Part shown: positions 49,803-61,496 of the stretch, piece by piece
Layout: each line of letters opens with the position of its first letter
Position numbering within the stretch: position 1 is the first letter of the stretch
Assembly (NCBI GenBank): GCA_037954235.1
Contig: JBBMOA010000007.1
Coordinates: 27,998,457-28,062,456, forward strand
DNA length: 64,000 bases
Direction: 5' to 3'
From: Aulostomus chinensis
Taxonomy: Eukaryota; Chordata; Actinopteri; Syngnathiformes; Aulostomidae
Notes under the pieces: generated by a model
Database searches by the model: none
What the model was told of the DNA's origin: nothing
What the model saw: only the letters and a program-made list of their open reading frames with translations
Program-made: the position numbers and the translations under genes

Positions 49803-49875
<73 letters not shown>

Positions 49876-49887
49876 TGTGTGTGTGTG
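49803..49887. repeat. TG microsatellite
   Basis: About 85 bp of TG with one GGG interruption, about 420 bp inside the SLC23-like gene's first intron. Confidence 0.97.
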
Positions 49888-50190
49888 AACGTGACTTCCT
49901 TAAAAAGTCTCATTTATTATCATAAACTAAAAATGAAAGGTTCTGTATGCAGTAAATGGATTGCTGACATCCAGATTCATTTCATGGTACATTTTTAGGT
50001 CTCAAGCACTTGAATACATTTCATAAGAAGCTTTAAAGAATCTTTATTAATGTGTTTTGGTGATAAATCAGCTCAAGTTACATTTCTATTGATAAAATAT
50101 TTCTGAAACGTAGGTACGTCAGGTATATAGTTCTGCATGACACTCCTCTGCAAGGGTCAGTCACGGGAAAAACAAAATATTCACGCTAAT

Positions 50191-50432
50191 CCTGTTAAGG
50201 GTCATGGAGGGTGGAGCCTATCCCAGCAGCCTTCGGGGGAGAAGCGGGGTTCACCCTGGACTGGTCGCCAGTCCATGGCAGGGCCAACACATAGAGACAG
50301 ACAGACACGGTCTCACACTCATACCTCCGGTCACTTTAGACAGAAAGACCTCACCCTCGAGCTGGGGCTCGAACCCGGAACCCTCTTGCTGAGAGGCCAC
50401 AGTGCTGACCACTGCACCACTGTGCTGCCCCG
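50191..50432 (-). mobile_element. tRNA-derived SINE, antisense, internally deleted
   Basis: Complemented, the copy starts GGGGCAGCACAGTGGTGCAGTGG with the A-box-like and B-box (GGTTCGAGCCC) promoter of the 30.1-kb family. It lacks most of the central TTTGCATGTTCTCCC segment, then resumes at the GACTGGCGACCAGTCCAGGGTG-like body and ends GGCTCCACCC before CCTTAACAGG. The GATGG tail is missing. No target duplication was found. Confidence 0.8.
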
Positions 50433-52671
50433 ATACATTGAATACATTTCATTGATAAATCAGCTCCATCTGTTTTGAGACAAAAAAAACAAACAACCTC
50501 AATGGAGACTTGCATGTCACATCTAAGGTGTGTCAAGTGTACAGTACTGTGGTGCACGACACTCTCAAATTCTCTCGCTGATTTCAGCCTTTGGATAAAC
50601 TCAAAAGATTAAAATTCTAATTGAATCAGGGATTATTTCACCCAAATGTACGTTTGGATCTGAATAGATTTCATAAATGTCCTGAAATAACTTCTTCTCA
50701 TGTGTTACAAATAAATACATTTCTCTCATTTTTATCAATGAGATGCATCTTTCTGGAGCCAAAAAAACGACTGATAAACATAGAACGTTATGACATATTT
50801 TAGTTTTTGTTTGTTTGTTGTTATCCTTGTTCCACTGAGTTACTTAAGACTTAACGCAACAACAAAAAAACAGTTGGTGCCACTTCTTGTTCAGTTAGAT
50901 CAGGTGAGGTTAAAATGTCTTCTCAAACAAATTTGTATGTCATTTCAGTGGCAGACGCTCTCATTCCAGGGAATATTCAATTTCAACAACTGCGCGCTAC
51001 ATTAGTGCCTTTTTAAGATTTTCTGCAATGTTTACAACATTATTTTGTTTAGAGTGTGAGAGATCCCTGCAGCTACAGGGCGATCTCACAGAAAATACCT
51101 GGAATGGCCGTCTAACAGCGGATTACATGGAGGCTCCACGTGATGTGTGGAAATCACTGGCACCACATTAGCAGCTGGTCAATGGAAGTCAATTAGGGTC
51201 TTTTGTCATGGTGGACACAGGGTTTTTCTGGTTGAGCAACATGACACGATTAGGAGGTAGGTTAGCGTGATGGTTGCCTCCCTGACCGGTTGTGTTTACA
51301 GCCTGAGACAAATTCGGAAAACCAAAACGTTTTTTTTTGTCTTTCCAATATCTGATCAATTCACTCAACCACAAGCCGCAGTTGTTGCACCAGCTGTTAT
51401 ATGTTTCAACCACCACGACTCCTGGTTGACTTTTCTCAGGCATTGTTTCTCTTGAATATGTGTTAACAGCCTGTGATGAATAAATCATTGTTGACTGTAA
51501 AGACAGCAGAAAATCATAAAAAAAAGCATTCAACATGGCGTTCAGCTTAACAATTTTCCGTAACCCTGTCTGTCTTTGTAAAGCCAGCAACTGCACGTGT
51601 CTTCAGGGTGAAAACGACACAAAAACACTGCAACTCCTTTTGTCCTGAGTCCTTAGACTCTTTTCTACGTTGCCACTGAAGGCTGATAAGGGAGTGGATG
51701 CAGGAACACCTGATCCAGGGTACATTTTCTTCTGCTACGGTCACTTTCAATCAACCGGGTCAAGAAATGTTTTTCATTTTCTTGCTGTTAGGACAAGAGA
51801 GCGTTTGTTTGTTGGTGCAGCTGAGCGGTCTGGGGGTCACAGTGATGGCCCGTTTTGGGTTTCACTTATCAGCAGAGGATATTAACAGCAGAAACAAAAC
51901 CTGGGTTCATATGCAACCAAATCTCAAATCTTTTTTTTTCACTTTTGTGGAGACTTCCTGGTCACAGGAATCCCACAGTAAAATTCCTCTAATCCTTGTA
52001 GAATGTTGTATGGAGGCCAAAATACAGACTAATCTAGAAGAAGTAGTCCTACGCAGTATTTCTGCTTTGGTGAAGTCCATGGAAAGAAAATCGAAGTCTT
52101 TGCTTTGGGATTATAAACGTATCCAGCAGCACTTATATGTCGTCCAGTTGTCAGTATTGGTGTTTATGTGTACAAACGTGTTTCCACATGAAAATTAGTG
52201 CTGCTAGTCATCTCCTGGTGTGTGACAATGATGAGCAGAGGGTCGCAGCATAAACAGTTGACCTTTCATTGACGCATTTTCCAAAAATCAAGGTTGTTTG
52301 ATGAGTGGTTGGGGGATAAAAATCGAACAGGTACATTAGCCTGTGCTGTATGCATGTTTGCCGCCAGCTGATACTGAAGAATAAGGAAGGAGAATTAAAG
52401 CAGCGTAGTCTTGTATTCTTTTCTTGTACTGTATTTATTCACAGTGAATACTGCATTCATGTATGTAAAAAGAAATGAAAAGTCAAGGTCTTAATAAATG
52501 TTGCTTGTTGAGTGAATCTTAGTCTGGTATACTTGGAGAAGACCATGCAAGAGTGAGTGACATTGTTTTATTGTCACTAAATCATTGGATAAAGGCTGAA
52601 CTTGCTCACTTGTGCATCTCATGACAACTTTGTCAATGACTGCAATCAAATATTATTCAGTGTTTAATTTA

Positions 52672-53051
52672 GGCAACACGGTGGTGCAGTGGTCAGCACT
52701 GCCGACTCACGACGAGAAGGTTCCGGGTTCGAGCCCCGGCTGCAGCACGGGGTCTTTCTGTGTGAGTCTGCATGTTCTCCCTGTTCCTGCTGGGTTCTCT
52801 CTGGTACTCCAGCTTCCTCCACAGTCCAAAGACATCAAGAGGGGACCAGGTTAATCCAGACTCTAAATTGACCGTAGGTGTTGCTGGGAGAGCCAATGGT
52901 TGTCTGTCTATATGTGTTGGCCCTGCAACTGGTGACCTGTCCAGGGTGAACCCCGCCTCTCACCTGAAGGAAGCTGGGATAGGCTCCACCCCCCCACCAC
53001 CCTTAACAGGATAAGAGGAAGAAAATGGATGGATGGATGGATGGATGGATT
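52672..53051 (+). mobile_element. Full-length tRNA-derived SINE with GATGG tail
   Basis: Head with ACGGTGGTGCAGTGG and a B box GGTTCGAGCCC (about 52729-52739), the full body, and a tail of about seven GATG units. It differs from the 30.1-kb copy in the region before the tail (CCCTTAACAGGATAAGAGGA instead of the ACTAGTAAGGAATAAGC variant), like the 50.2-kb copy. No target duplication is evident. Confidence 0.85.
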
Positions 53052-54117
53052 CCTACTTTACAATCGAATGTGGAAACAATATCAGCCCTATGATGGAGAA
53101 AACCGGGTTTTGCATTCAGGGTATGAATGTGAGATCTTCAACTGAGAAACAGTCACAGTCACTGAGTTGTACGCAACCATGATGACGAACATGATGATTT
53201 CACCACATGGAGAAGAGACTCATGTTGTTGAAAGTTGTTCCGACTGGCTGTGATCTGGGAGGAAAAGTGAGTTGAAATGTCAGTTGCATCAGTAGGGCTT
53301 CTGAATTTAAATCACTCTCTGTTAAAATGTGCAAAATAATCAAGTACACCAGTTGCCCTTATTTCCTTGTTGCAGACACTTGCAGTGCTATTATTAACAC
53401 TAGTACATGGCACATTGTGATGAAATGGCATCAGGCTGAAGAACAACCTCCGTTTGAATCGGAAAAATACACACGCAATAACAGAAACAAAAAAACAACA
53501 ACTCAGGGAAAAAGTTGCCTAGCCATCTGTGACATCACAACAGCACAATGCTGAACCAGTTCTCTTGTGTTTTGCAGTCCCTGATTCACGCAGCCAGCTG
53601 TCATTAGTCCCTCCACACCCGGCATCTACATGCACGCTGTCACACATCCCAGCAAATGATGCTGAGCTAAATAATCACACTGATGAGGAACAACACTTTT
53701 TGAAACTCTTCATCCCTGTAACTTGCAGCACTACGTGGATCTGAGGGTTGAAGTAATTGATTACTTTATCATTTCATCGACTCTCCTGACTCATCAGGTG
53801 CATCAGGGGTTCATTTCGTCTTTGCCCTGTGCCAAATTTCTTTGCTAGCTTTCAGTGTTTTTTTTCTGGTGTTTTTTTTTTTTTATGTTGCTTGACATGG
53901 CAGAGTTGGTGGAATAGCTGATAGGAATTGATGTTTTTAACCACATACAATATGTCTTTGGTGCAATATGGATAATGTGCATTTTTAGTCTTTTTATTGG
54001 TACAGTTAGTGAATATGTGCTGTGTTTTTATTACTGCGGAATTTTTAAAAATTAGTTTTGTGTGCAGCAAGTGTAAGACAACTATACTTACAGGGACAAG
54101 AAGTTATTTCTTGTGGC

Positions 54118-54545
54118 ATCGTATCATATAGGCTCATATCGTATCGTATCGTGTCGTGTCATATGGTTGTCACATCGTGCCATTTCGTGTTGTGTCATGT
54201 CGTATCATATTGTCTTGTGTCGTATCGAATTATATTATATAATATTGTGTTGTATTGTATCGTGTCGTATTGTATAGTATTGTATCGTATCGTGTTTTAT
54301 TGTGTAGTGTTGTATCGTATCGTATATTATTGTATCGTGTTGTATCATATAGTATTGTATCGTATCGTGTTTTATCGTATAGTGTTGTATCATATAGTAT
54401 TGTATCATATAGTATTGTATCGTATCGTGTTGTATCATATCGTATCGTATCGTATCATATCGTATCATATCGTGTTTTATCATATAGTGTTGTATCATAT
54501 CTTATCGTGTTGTATTGTATCATGTCGTGTTGTGTCGTATCGTCC
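54118..54545. repeat. Pentanucleotide array of TATCG/TATCA/TGTAT type
   Basis: About 430 bp of five-base units with consensus close to YRTAT (CGTAT, TGTAT, CATAT, AGTAT mixed), with short ATATA patches at the left. The period of five makes three to four frames open across it, so ORFs of 167, 108 and 87 codons appear with a repeating five-residue pattern. They are artefacts of the array. Confidence 0.93.
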
Positions 54546-54894
54546 ACTTCTATTTCGTTAGGCAAATTTCTAAAAGTCTGAGCATTTCAATCTAACTCTA
54601 AGAGAAAATGTGACCAATTACTTGTAGTTTTACTTGATTTCATTGTGGTTTTAATTTAATCCCTTTGGTCATTGATAATTTTTATTTTATCTCACTGATA
54701 TTAATGTTAAACTGAGGAACATGTGGTACAGGGGGAGCAGGATTCAAATAGCCAACCCTTCTGTTGCCAGACAGCTCCTGAGAGACACTGACAAATAGAG
54801 ACTTTAAATTTTATTTATTTTTTTTGACACAAGATCAGCTGTAGAGTTTGTTTATACATTGGAAAAAACAGAGAATGTGTTTAATTTTTTTTGT

Positions 54895-54975
54895 GATGGA
54901 CTGGTGACCTGTCAAGGTTGTACTGAGACAGCTGCGATCGGCTCCAGCCCCCCCTGCAACCCTGGAACAGCATAT
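54895..54975 (+). mobile_element. SINE body fragment
   Basis: GATGGACTGGTGACCTGTCA, then a CGATCGGCTCCAGCCCCCCC segment, match the last third of the GATGG-tailed SINE family with several changes. The head and the tail are absent. Confidence 0.55.
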
Positions 54976-55976
54976 GTGAGTGCAGCGGGAGGACGTATTT
55001 CTGTTTTATTTTCAAATACGAGCTCAACAACCTTTGACAGCTTCAGCGATCATGCTTTTTTTTTCCTGGCTGTTCTAATGAAATAGTGCTGATCATCATC
55101 AAAGAATTTAGAACAACCAGATACAACTCATAAAAACCTCAGCTTAAAGGGAATTGTGGTTGAATATATGAGATAAATAGAAAGAATGGGTAGTATTTTG
55201 TGATTGCTGATGTGGGGCCTTGTAGAAGTGCAGGAGAATAACCACTAGATGGAAGCAAGCATCCGTGTAACCACTGAAGCTTTGACCGTTTAGCCTGTGA
55301 CTGAATCAAAGTCAGTGAGGAAACGTGCTGCAGATGGCTGACACGGCCGGCTTTGTCATGTGATTCCTGTGTCAGACAGATGTTCAGGGGGGATGCAGAC
55401 AGGAAGGTGTTGTCCTCTGTTTGAAGTCCAGACTGGAAAATAGGTATGGAAATAGGTGAGAGAGTGCAGGTGAGCACACAAAGCAAAAAACAAAGGAAAA
55501 AGACAAACTAGAAGAAGTAGAGTTGGTAACATATAACCCTACGCAGACCGTAACAGTGTAAAGTAACCTATGACATCACAAAGCACCAAAAGTAGCCAGA
55601 ATCCATCCGGGATACCCGTATCAGTCATTCTGGTTTTATCTCAGAGTTCTGACCCTCCTTCACAAAGACACTCAGTCGCACTTTGACAAAAGCGAAAAAA
55701 CAACAACTTGATACTGAGAGTCTCTGCAGGCAGCAGCAATTCACACGCTAACTTTCCCATCGATCGGTTAAACGGTTTCGTAGAGATAATGGAGGGAAGG
55801 GCCGACAGACCCACGGATTCCTCGCACCACTGGTCACACGAATCATTTTCAGCCTCTCGGCGCCAAACAAGGAGATTTAACTTGAGGACGTTTGGAGAGA
55901 CTGTGCACAAGTACTCGGGTAGGCAACAGTAGCATGCTCATTCAACATTTATACAAGCTTTGTCTCTGTCTCTTTA

Positions 55977-55977
<1 letters not shown>

Positions 55978-56049
<72 letters not shown>
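55978..56049. repeat. CA microsatellite
   Basis: About 72 bp of pure CA. Confidence 0.97.
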
Positions 56050-56051
<2 letters not shown>

Positions 56052-56621
56052 TATTTGAATATTAGAAAATATTTGCATTGGAATTGAAAAAGAATTTGAC
56101 TCCAAATTCCTCTAGAGGAACTTTAGGCCTCCAGCCAAAATGACAAGCTATATGTAAAACAGTGAAACAGAGTGAAATGTAACCCGTCAAGTTTTTGCAG
56201 TTTAAGAAGCCACAGTGTTACTGGAAGGTGAATCGTTGGTGTTGTCATGGCGACCAGATTTACAGGGGTCAAAATTAAAGCCCAGACACGATGGATGGGG
56301 ATCAGCTAGCATTTGGTAACCATTTGTGATTGTACATTTTCCTCACCCACGTGAGCTTGATGCAGCTTTTGTGAAGGCGAATACCCTCATTCCTTACGAA
56401 ATAGCTCAAATAGTCATCCACTTGGGAAGCACCACATGCTCCAGATGTTGTCTGTCTGTTTTCAGTTTGACACCATAACCATTAGAAACCAACTAGGGCA
56501 AACTCCAGTCGGCCAGAGGGCACGTATCATCCTCAGCCATCAATGATAAACCGCAGCTAAATGAACAACCGCGTCTGAAAATAAACTGTTTTACGAGGTG
56601 CTAACTTGTCAGAGGAGATCT

Positions 56622-56639
56622 GGTTAGGGTTAGGGTTAG
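56622..56639. repeat. Short TTAGGG repeat
   Basis: Nearly three GGTTAG units, the vertebrate telomere motif; too short to tell a telomeric relic from chance. Confidence 0.7.
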
Positions 56640-57168
56640 CTCGTCGTTGGGGACACACTGTGGCTTGGATGTCTCATTTCCTCAGACTTATGAGCACAAA
56701 CAATGATCTCATGTCGCAAAATCTGGTGTTTTATCAAAAACACACACATTAACATCCTGCAGCAAAACTTTAGGCAGCAAACTTTCATATTCGACACTTC
56801 AGCCTTGAGTACCTGTCTGAGCAAGATTCTTCCTCTCTATCCAGGACAACTTATCAGTCCTTCAGGAATTTGTATGGAACAAATATAGATGGAAATATGC
56901 ACGTTCCACAACGTTCTCTACTTCCATAAGAGAATCCTGACTCAGTTGCGCAACACTTGACTTTATGACTCCTCTCTCGTCACTGCACGTTGTACAATGT
57001 TCACTAGAAGACTTCACGGGGCGGTGGTGCTGGTGGGTGACATTCATGTCTGTTTCTAACATCCTACAGGGCCAATACTTGAGCACCTGCCTTTTTGGAG
57101 TAATTAAGTTTTAAACTACAGCAATAAAACCAAACTTTTTCAAATCTGTGTATTTGATCACTCCACAT

Positions 57169-57728
57169 TAGGGGTGCGACGAAATAGTCAACTCGCGAAA
57201 CGATACGGAATACGAAACACAATATAGAATACTCACCGTACGAAATCAAGATGAAAGAAAATCAAAAATCTGAAACGCAAAAAAACAAAAATATTCTTTA
57301 TTTTCTTCCTTAATATGCAGACATACAAGTTAGTGCCATGTCAGTACAAAATAAAATGCTCTTTGCTTTTAAAAAACAAAATATTTGTTTTTTTTCTCTT
57401 TTTTTAGACTGCAACGCAAATACAAACATAAAATTTAAGTTAAAAAAGTGTTTTGTTGTTGTAAACAAGGAGGACAAAAATAAGCCCACACAGCTGATAT
57501 GTTTGATGAAGGAGCGTCCGCTACTTGTTCGACCTCGTCTTCCTCCATTTTGAAATAATTGTTTCGCTGCTTCTTCTTCTTCTTCTTCTTCTTGTAATGT
57601 GTGTAGACAGAAGGTGAGAGGTTTTTTTACATCAATTTTTATTTTGTGCGTCTTTGAATTTTATTTCGTTATTTTTTTTATGTGACGAATTTTTGTATTT
57701 GGTGACGCGAAATTTGGTGACGCCCCTT
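57169..57728 (+). mobile_element. MITE-like hAT element, about 560 bp
   Basis: The left end reads TAGGGGTGCGACGAAATAG. The right end, complemented, reads AAGGGGCGTCACCAAAT. They form an imperfect terminal inverted repeat, and the TAGGGGTG start is typical of fish hAT nonautonomous elements. The flanks CTCCACAT (57161-57168) and CTCCTCTT (57729-57736) agree at 6 of 8 positions. The inside is AT-rich with a CTT array (57569-57593) and no transposase frame. It lies in the SLC23-like intron. Confidence 0.55.
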
Positions 57729-59639
57729 CTCCTCTTAGAGGCTTTTTGGGGGGAGTTATTAGTATCTAGATTTGTAGAGAACCTCAAGCAAACCTTTGCA
57801 GATGTTTCCAGGTACTGTTTTTTTTTTTGTGGTTAACTCTGCTGGTAGCCAGACGGACAAACAGCCTTCACGCTGGAGGTAATAATGAGAGTCACTGCAT
57901 GTTTTAATCATAAAATTAAGACCAGAAGAAGACTCACCACAACTGTGAAAGTCAGCACAGCAGATTTGTAGGTTTATGAAATTGACGTATGTGTTAATCT
58001 ATTTTCTTTTCTCCCTCTTTATTTTCAAGAAAAATACAGCCTAATTTGTTACACATTATTCTTGTGATGACATCTCACGTGTCAGTCGTAAATCCCAAGT
58101 CTCCTTGGCCCTGGAGACACCTCCCTGAAGATCTATGCCACAGTTCAAACCCTGGTGTCGTCTCCCCGTGTCTTGCTCTTCAAACAGAAACATCCTCATG
58201 AGGGTTCGGTTAGACCCTTTGGAAAAATGAACTTTCCAATGTGGCCTAAGCTAAAAGGAAACTGACCTCTTTGCATCTGACCTCTCAGGTCATGGGCACG
58301 TTCAGTAATATAGAGCATCTCCCTATACATCAGAAACATCCTTCAGAAGATTTACACTGGAAAATTTCACAATGGCATTAGCTTTCTCATTGTTGGTTGC
58401 GTTGATTTTTATGCGGTTACCACATAAATACCACATTACCATCAAACCAGGCGAACTTCAAACAGTTACATCCTCAGAAGTGCTTGTAGCCCAAAGGAAT
58501 CTGATCCGTCACATGTGGCCTCTTTTAATAGGGAGTCAAACTCTTCGCATTTGAAGACAGTCCCTGGTCTCACATACCAGATGACCCTCAAGGATCAGTT
58601 TGTCTATACATCACACCCACATCTGCCACCTTCAAGCTTCGCTTTTTCCCAAAGGAAGCGTAAGAAAAGTCTATAAAGATTATAGAGCAAACAGGCCGCC
58701 TGCCCCTGAAAGGAACCGGCATATCGTGTCGAAGCTACGCGGGGAAATAAATTTGGTGTTCGGTTGGACAAAAATAAGTCCCACAGATGGTTTGAAGTCT
58801 CCGCGAACTGGAAGTCAAAGTGCTACTTTGACTTATTTCTAGAAAAAATATGTGTTTCATGGCATGTGTGACGTCCACAGCAGTTATCACCGGCATACAA
58901 CCCTCCGCCAACTTTAATCTGAATGAATCATTTGACTGACATCGTCCTGCTACCAAATACCGCGTGAATAAATTTAAAGTCTTATATTCCATAAATGTAG
59001 TCTTAGATTTACATTAAAGTCCATCCTATGTAAATTGATATTCAAATTCATCAGTGAGGTCATGCTTCAGGCTGGGGAGCACAAGTCACCTGACATGTGG
59101 ACCTGGTCACATTCACGAGTCGAGTTTTGAGAATCTTTTAAGTCCTTTAATGTAAAAATGCTGGGTGGAGCTGCAAGTTGAGAATTGCCGCTTTAACAAA
59201 ACAACATTTTGGAATTTCCAATCATCGTATTCATCCAAATTTTCTTGAAATGACTACTTGACAACCCCGTCTGTTTCTGTATGGTATAGACCAGAAGACC
59301 CCCCCCAAAAAAACCAAAAAAAAAAGCCAGTGCTGAGAGAGTCACATACCTGCAGTACCTCACGTGTTTTTCTATCCATTTCCTCAGTTTGCCTTGTGCT
59401 CATCAACCCACAGTGAGTTCAACAGTTTAAAGAAAGATCTAAAAAGAAGAGAAAAAAAACTACGAAAAAAACAACAACCCTCTCCAGGAGTAAAAGCCTT
59501 TCAGAATTAAAAGCTTTCCCGGGTTCACTGCTGTTTTGGTGTAAATAAGTGTAAAATGAAGTTAGTCCAATGGTTAATGACTTGGCCTCTGACAACAAGA
59601 GCAGCGGCGAGAGGGAATACATAACCTATTATGAAGTGG
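57729..59639. other. Intronic DNA without recognised features
   Basis: Only short chance frames and homopolymers were seen. Confidence 0.4.
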
Positions 59640-59700
59640 ATACGTGTCGGTTAGTCAAGTTTATTTACACAACACCAAATCCTAGCAGCGGTAATCCCTC
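59640..59700 (-). mobile_element. L2/Rex1-like LINE 3-prime tail, antisense
   Basis: Complemented, the block reads GATTTGGTGTTGTGTAAATA, matching the GATTTGGCGCTATATAAATAA-type terminus of this LINE class. It is the same class as the plus-strand copy ending at 11869. Only the tail is recognised. Confidence 0.5.
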
Positions 59701-61331
59701 CAAACTGCGGATCGGCCATCGTCGCCTGCACAGAACATCAGAACAGGATATGGTGAGTTCCTCCACAATTCTCTTCCAGAGAGTTGAAATGGGAATATTT
59801 CAGACAAGGGAAATTTGACCTTTTGGATGTTGGACTCGTTGGAAATGAGCTGATAGAAGGGTGCTCAAAAAGAACAAACCTCATCTTTTGTTTTAAATTT
59901 TTTTGTATCATTTTTATTTAGTTATTGCAGCAATTTCTGATCGGCTCTGTTGTGGCTCATTAAGGTACTCAGGTGAATGAATCCTGCAGTGTCCGAGCTA
60001 TCACGCTGTTTTCTGGAAGGGTAATTAATCGAGCGCTAATGAGGCGCTGCAGGGATGATGCGCGTCTCAGGCCGACTGATTTTGGATTATTGCTGAAAAT
60101 GTATTCTGTCGTGAACACACGCTTTTCAGCAAACACACAATAAGTCAACAAGTCTCTCCCCATTTTGTTGCAAACTTGATATTCAGAAGCAAATCATTGT
60201 GGGTTTTTTTTTGTTCCCTCCATAAAAGTCACTCAGAAGACAGACTGAATTTGTTTCCCGCAAATTCTAATCCCATATGCAGGGTTTGGATATTCCTGAC
60301 TCTGGCATCATCTGGTGGTGGAACTGAAAATGTCCAGCGTGCCAGGTTTCATTGCTAATTGCTAACTATGTTAGCATCATCACACGCAAGCATTGATTGA
60401 AATTAAGATTTAAGTAGCTGTGTGTTTGTTTGCTTACGTGTGTGAGCCTGTGTCATCCCTTTCAATGCTTGCAAGGGATGAATAAAAGTGAATGAAAACG
60501 CAAAGCTCTGCCTGCTCAAATAAATGTGTTCATTTTCAAGCAGATTCAAAACACCACAAATTCCACGCCGCATGCGCGCCTACAGTACGTACGCGCACAT
60601 TAACGCAACTTAACATGTAAATAAAATCTCACTGAGAAATTTACGCTTTCTTTTCTCACATTTCAACTGAAGGAATACAAAACGTACAAGCGAATCACTT
60701 ATAGATGTCAAAACATCCTGTCCTTACGTTCAGTATTTACAGCTGTAGCTACAAGCACCGGCAGCTCGGTGCAGCTGATCCAGAACCTCCGTGTAAGGGC
60801 CCCGCACTCACCGGTCTGGAAGTGACTGACTGGAATGGGCTTGTCGTATGGTACAACATAAATCATTGTCATGTTCGAGAAGTAGAGATATTTTCTTTAA
60901 AAACAGGCATGGCTACGAAAGGTCAGCAGCGCTGTAGGCTCAAGCGCTACCACAACATCCTTTCCATCCTTGGTGGACCTTCAGAAACGGCGTCGGAGCA
61001 ACTGCATAGCAACTGCCCGTGCAGCATAAGTCCAATTAATCCCTCTGTGTAATATTTATGTCTCTTCTCTGAATGAAACTAAAGCAGCAGCTCTGGGTTA
61101 CAGTGCTGAGGGTTTCTCAGAATTCCCTCCGTTTTCAAAGACAAAGCGAAATCACAACCAGAGCCTTTGGCGGTGCAGGCGTCTGTGGTATGCTCACAGA
61201 GTAACGAGTGACTGGCGTGAGGTATGCTGGTGCTGTCTGAAAATGTACTCAAGCTGGAATTGAAGTAGAAAAATGCAAGAATGTTTGTATTTGACGTTAT
61301 TTGCTTGTATAAATTAGTTTGGTAAATTCAG

Positions 61332-61496
61332 GATTTGCTTCTTTCCAAGGGCCAAGACTGTGATGAACAGCCAGCAGATTTCATTGGAGAGCCACACACG
61401 GAGGCCCTGGAGGAGACTGTGGACAAAGGTGTAGATTTGGTTTACTCCCTCAATGACAGGCCGCCTTGGTACCTCTGCATTCTGCTAGGATTCCAG
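61332..61496 (+). CDS. SLC23-family (nucleobase:ascorbate) transporter exon
   Basis: The exon ends VYSLNDRPPWYLCILLGFQ before donor CAG|GTAAAT. PPWYLCILLGFQ leading into the first membrane helix is the N-terminal signature of vertebrate SLC23 proteins, which include the sodium-ascorbate cotransporters SVCT1/2 and the nucleobase transporter SLC23A4. The preceding acidic segment (EALEETVDKGVD) is the usual variable cytoplasmic tail. The left edge is ambiguous: CAG at 61331 or AAG at 61349; both keep phase 0 and differ by six residues, and a pyrimidine-rich TTGCTTCTTTCC precedes the second. The following exon, expected to begin with the HYL-type start of the first helix, is not found in the last 2.5 kb and must lie beyond the window. 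The exact paralogue and substrate cannot be told from this exon. Confidence 0.85.

Larger units (their letters stand above)
49379..61331 (+). other. Large intron of the SLC23-like gene
   Basis: About 12 kb from donor GTAAGT (49379) to the acceptor at 61331 or 61349. It contains CA/TG arrays, two SINEs, a pentanucleotide array, a MITE and LINE tail fragments, annotated separately. A 166-codon open frame at 51698-52198 has no recognised domain. An additional or alternative exon cannot be excluded, for example near 55788-55919. Confidence 0.5.

Noticed and set aside
51698..52198. 166-codon plus-strand open frame in the SLC23-like intron
   Set aside because: Not repetitive, but no recognisable motif. 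A rough estimate gives one or two stop-free runs of this length by chance in 64 kb read on both strands.
54058..54561. 167-codon plus frame and 87-codon minus frame over the pentanucleotide array
   Set aside because: Both have an exact five-codon periodicity produced by the tandem repeat.
56622..56639. Interstitial telomere
   Set aside because: Fewer than three TTAGGG units; the 20.69-kb array is a pentamer, not the vertebrate telomere motif.
60705..61052. 115-codon plus frame just before the SLC23 exon as an additional exon
   Set aside because: No similarity to an SLC23 N-terminus and no clear donor; part of it (about 60770-60800) may be a LINE remnant.
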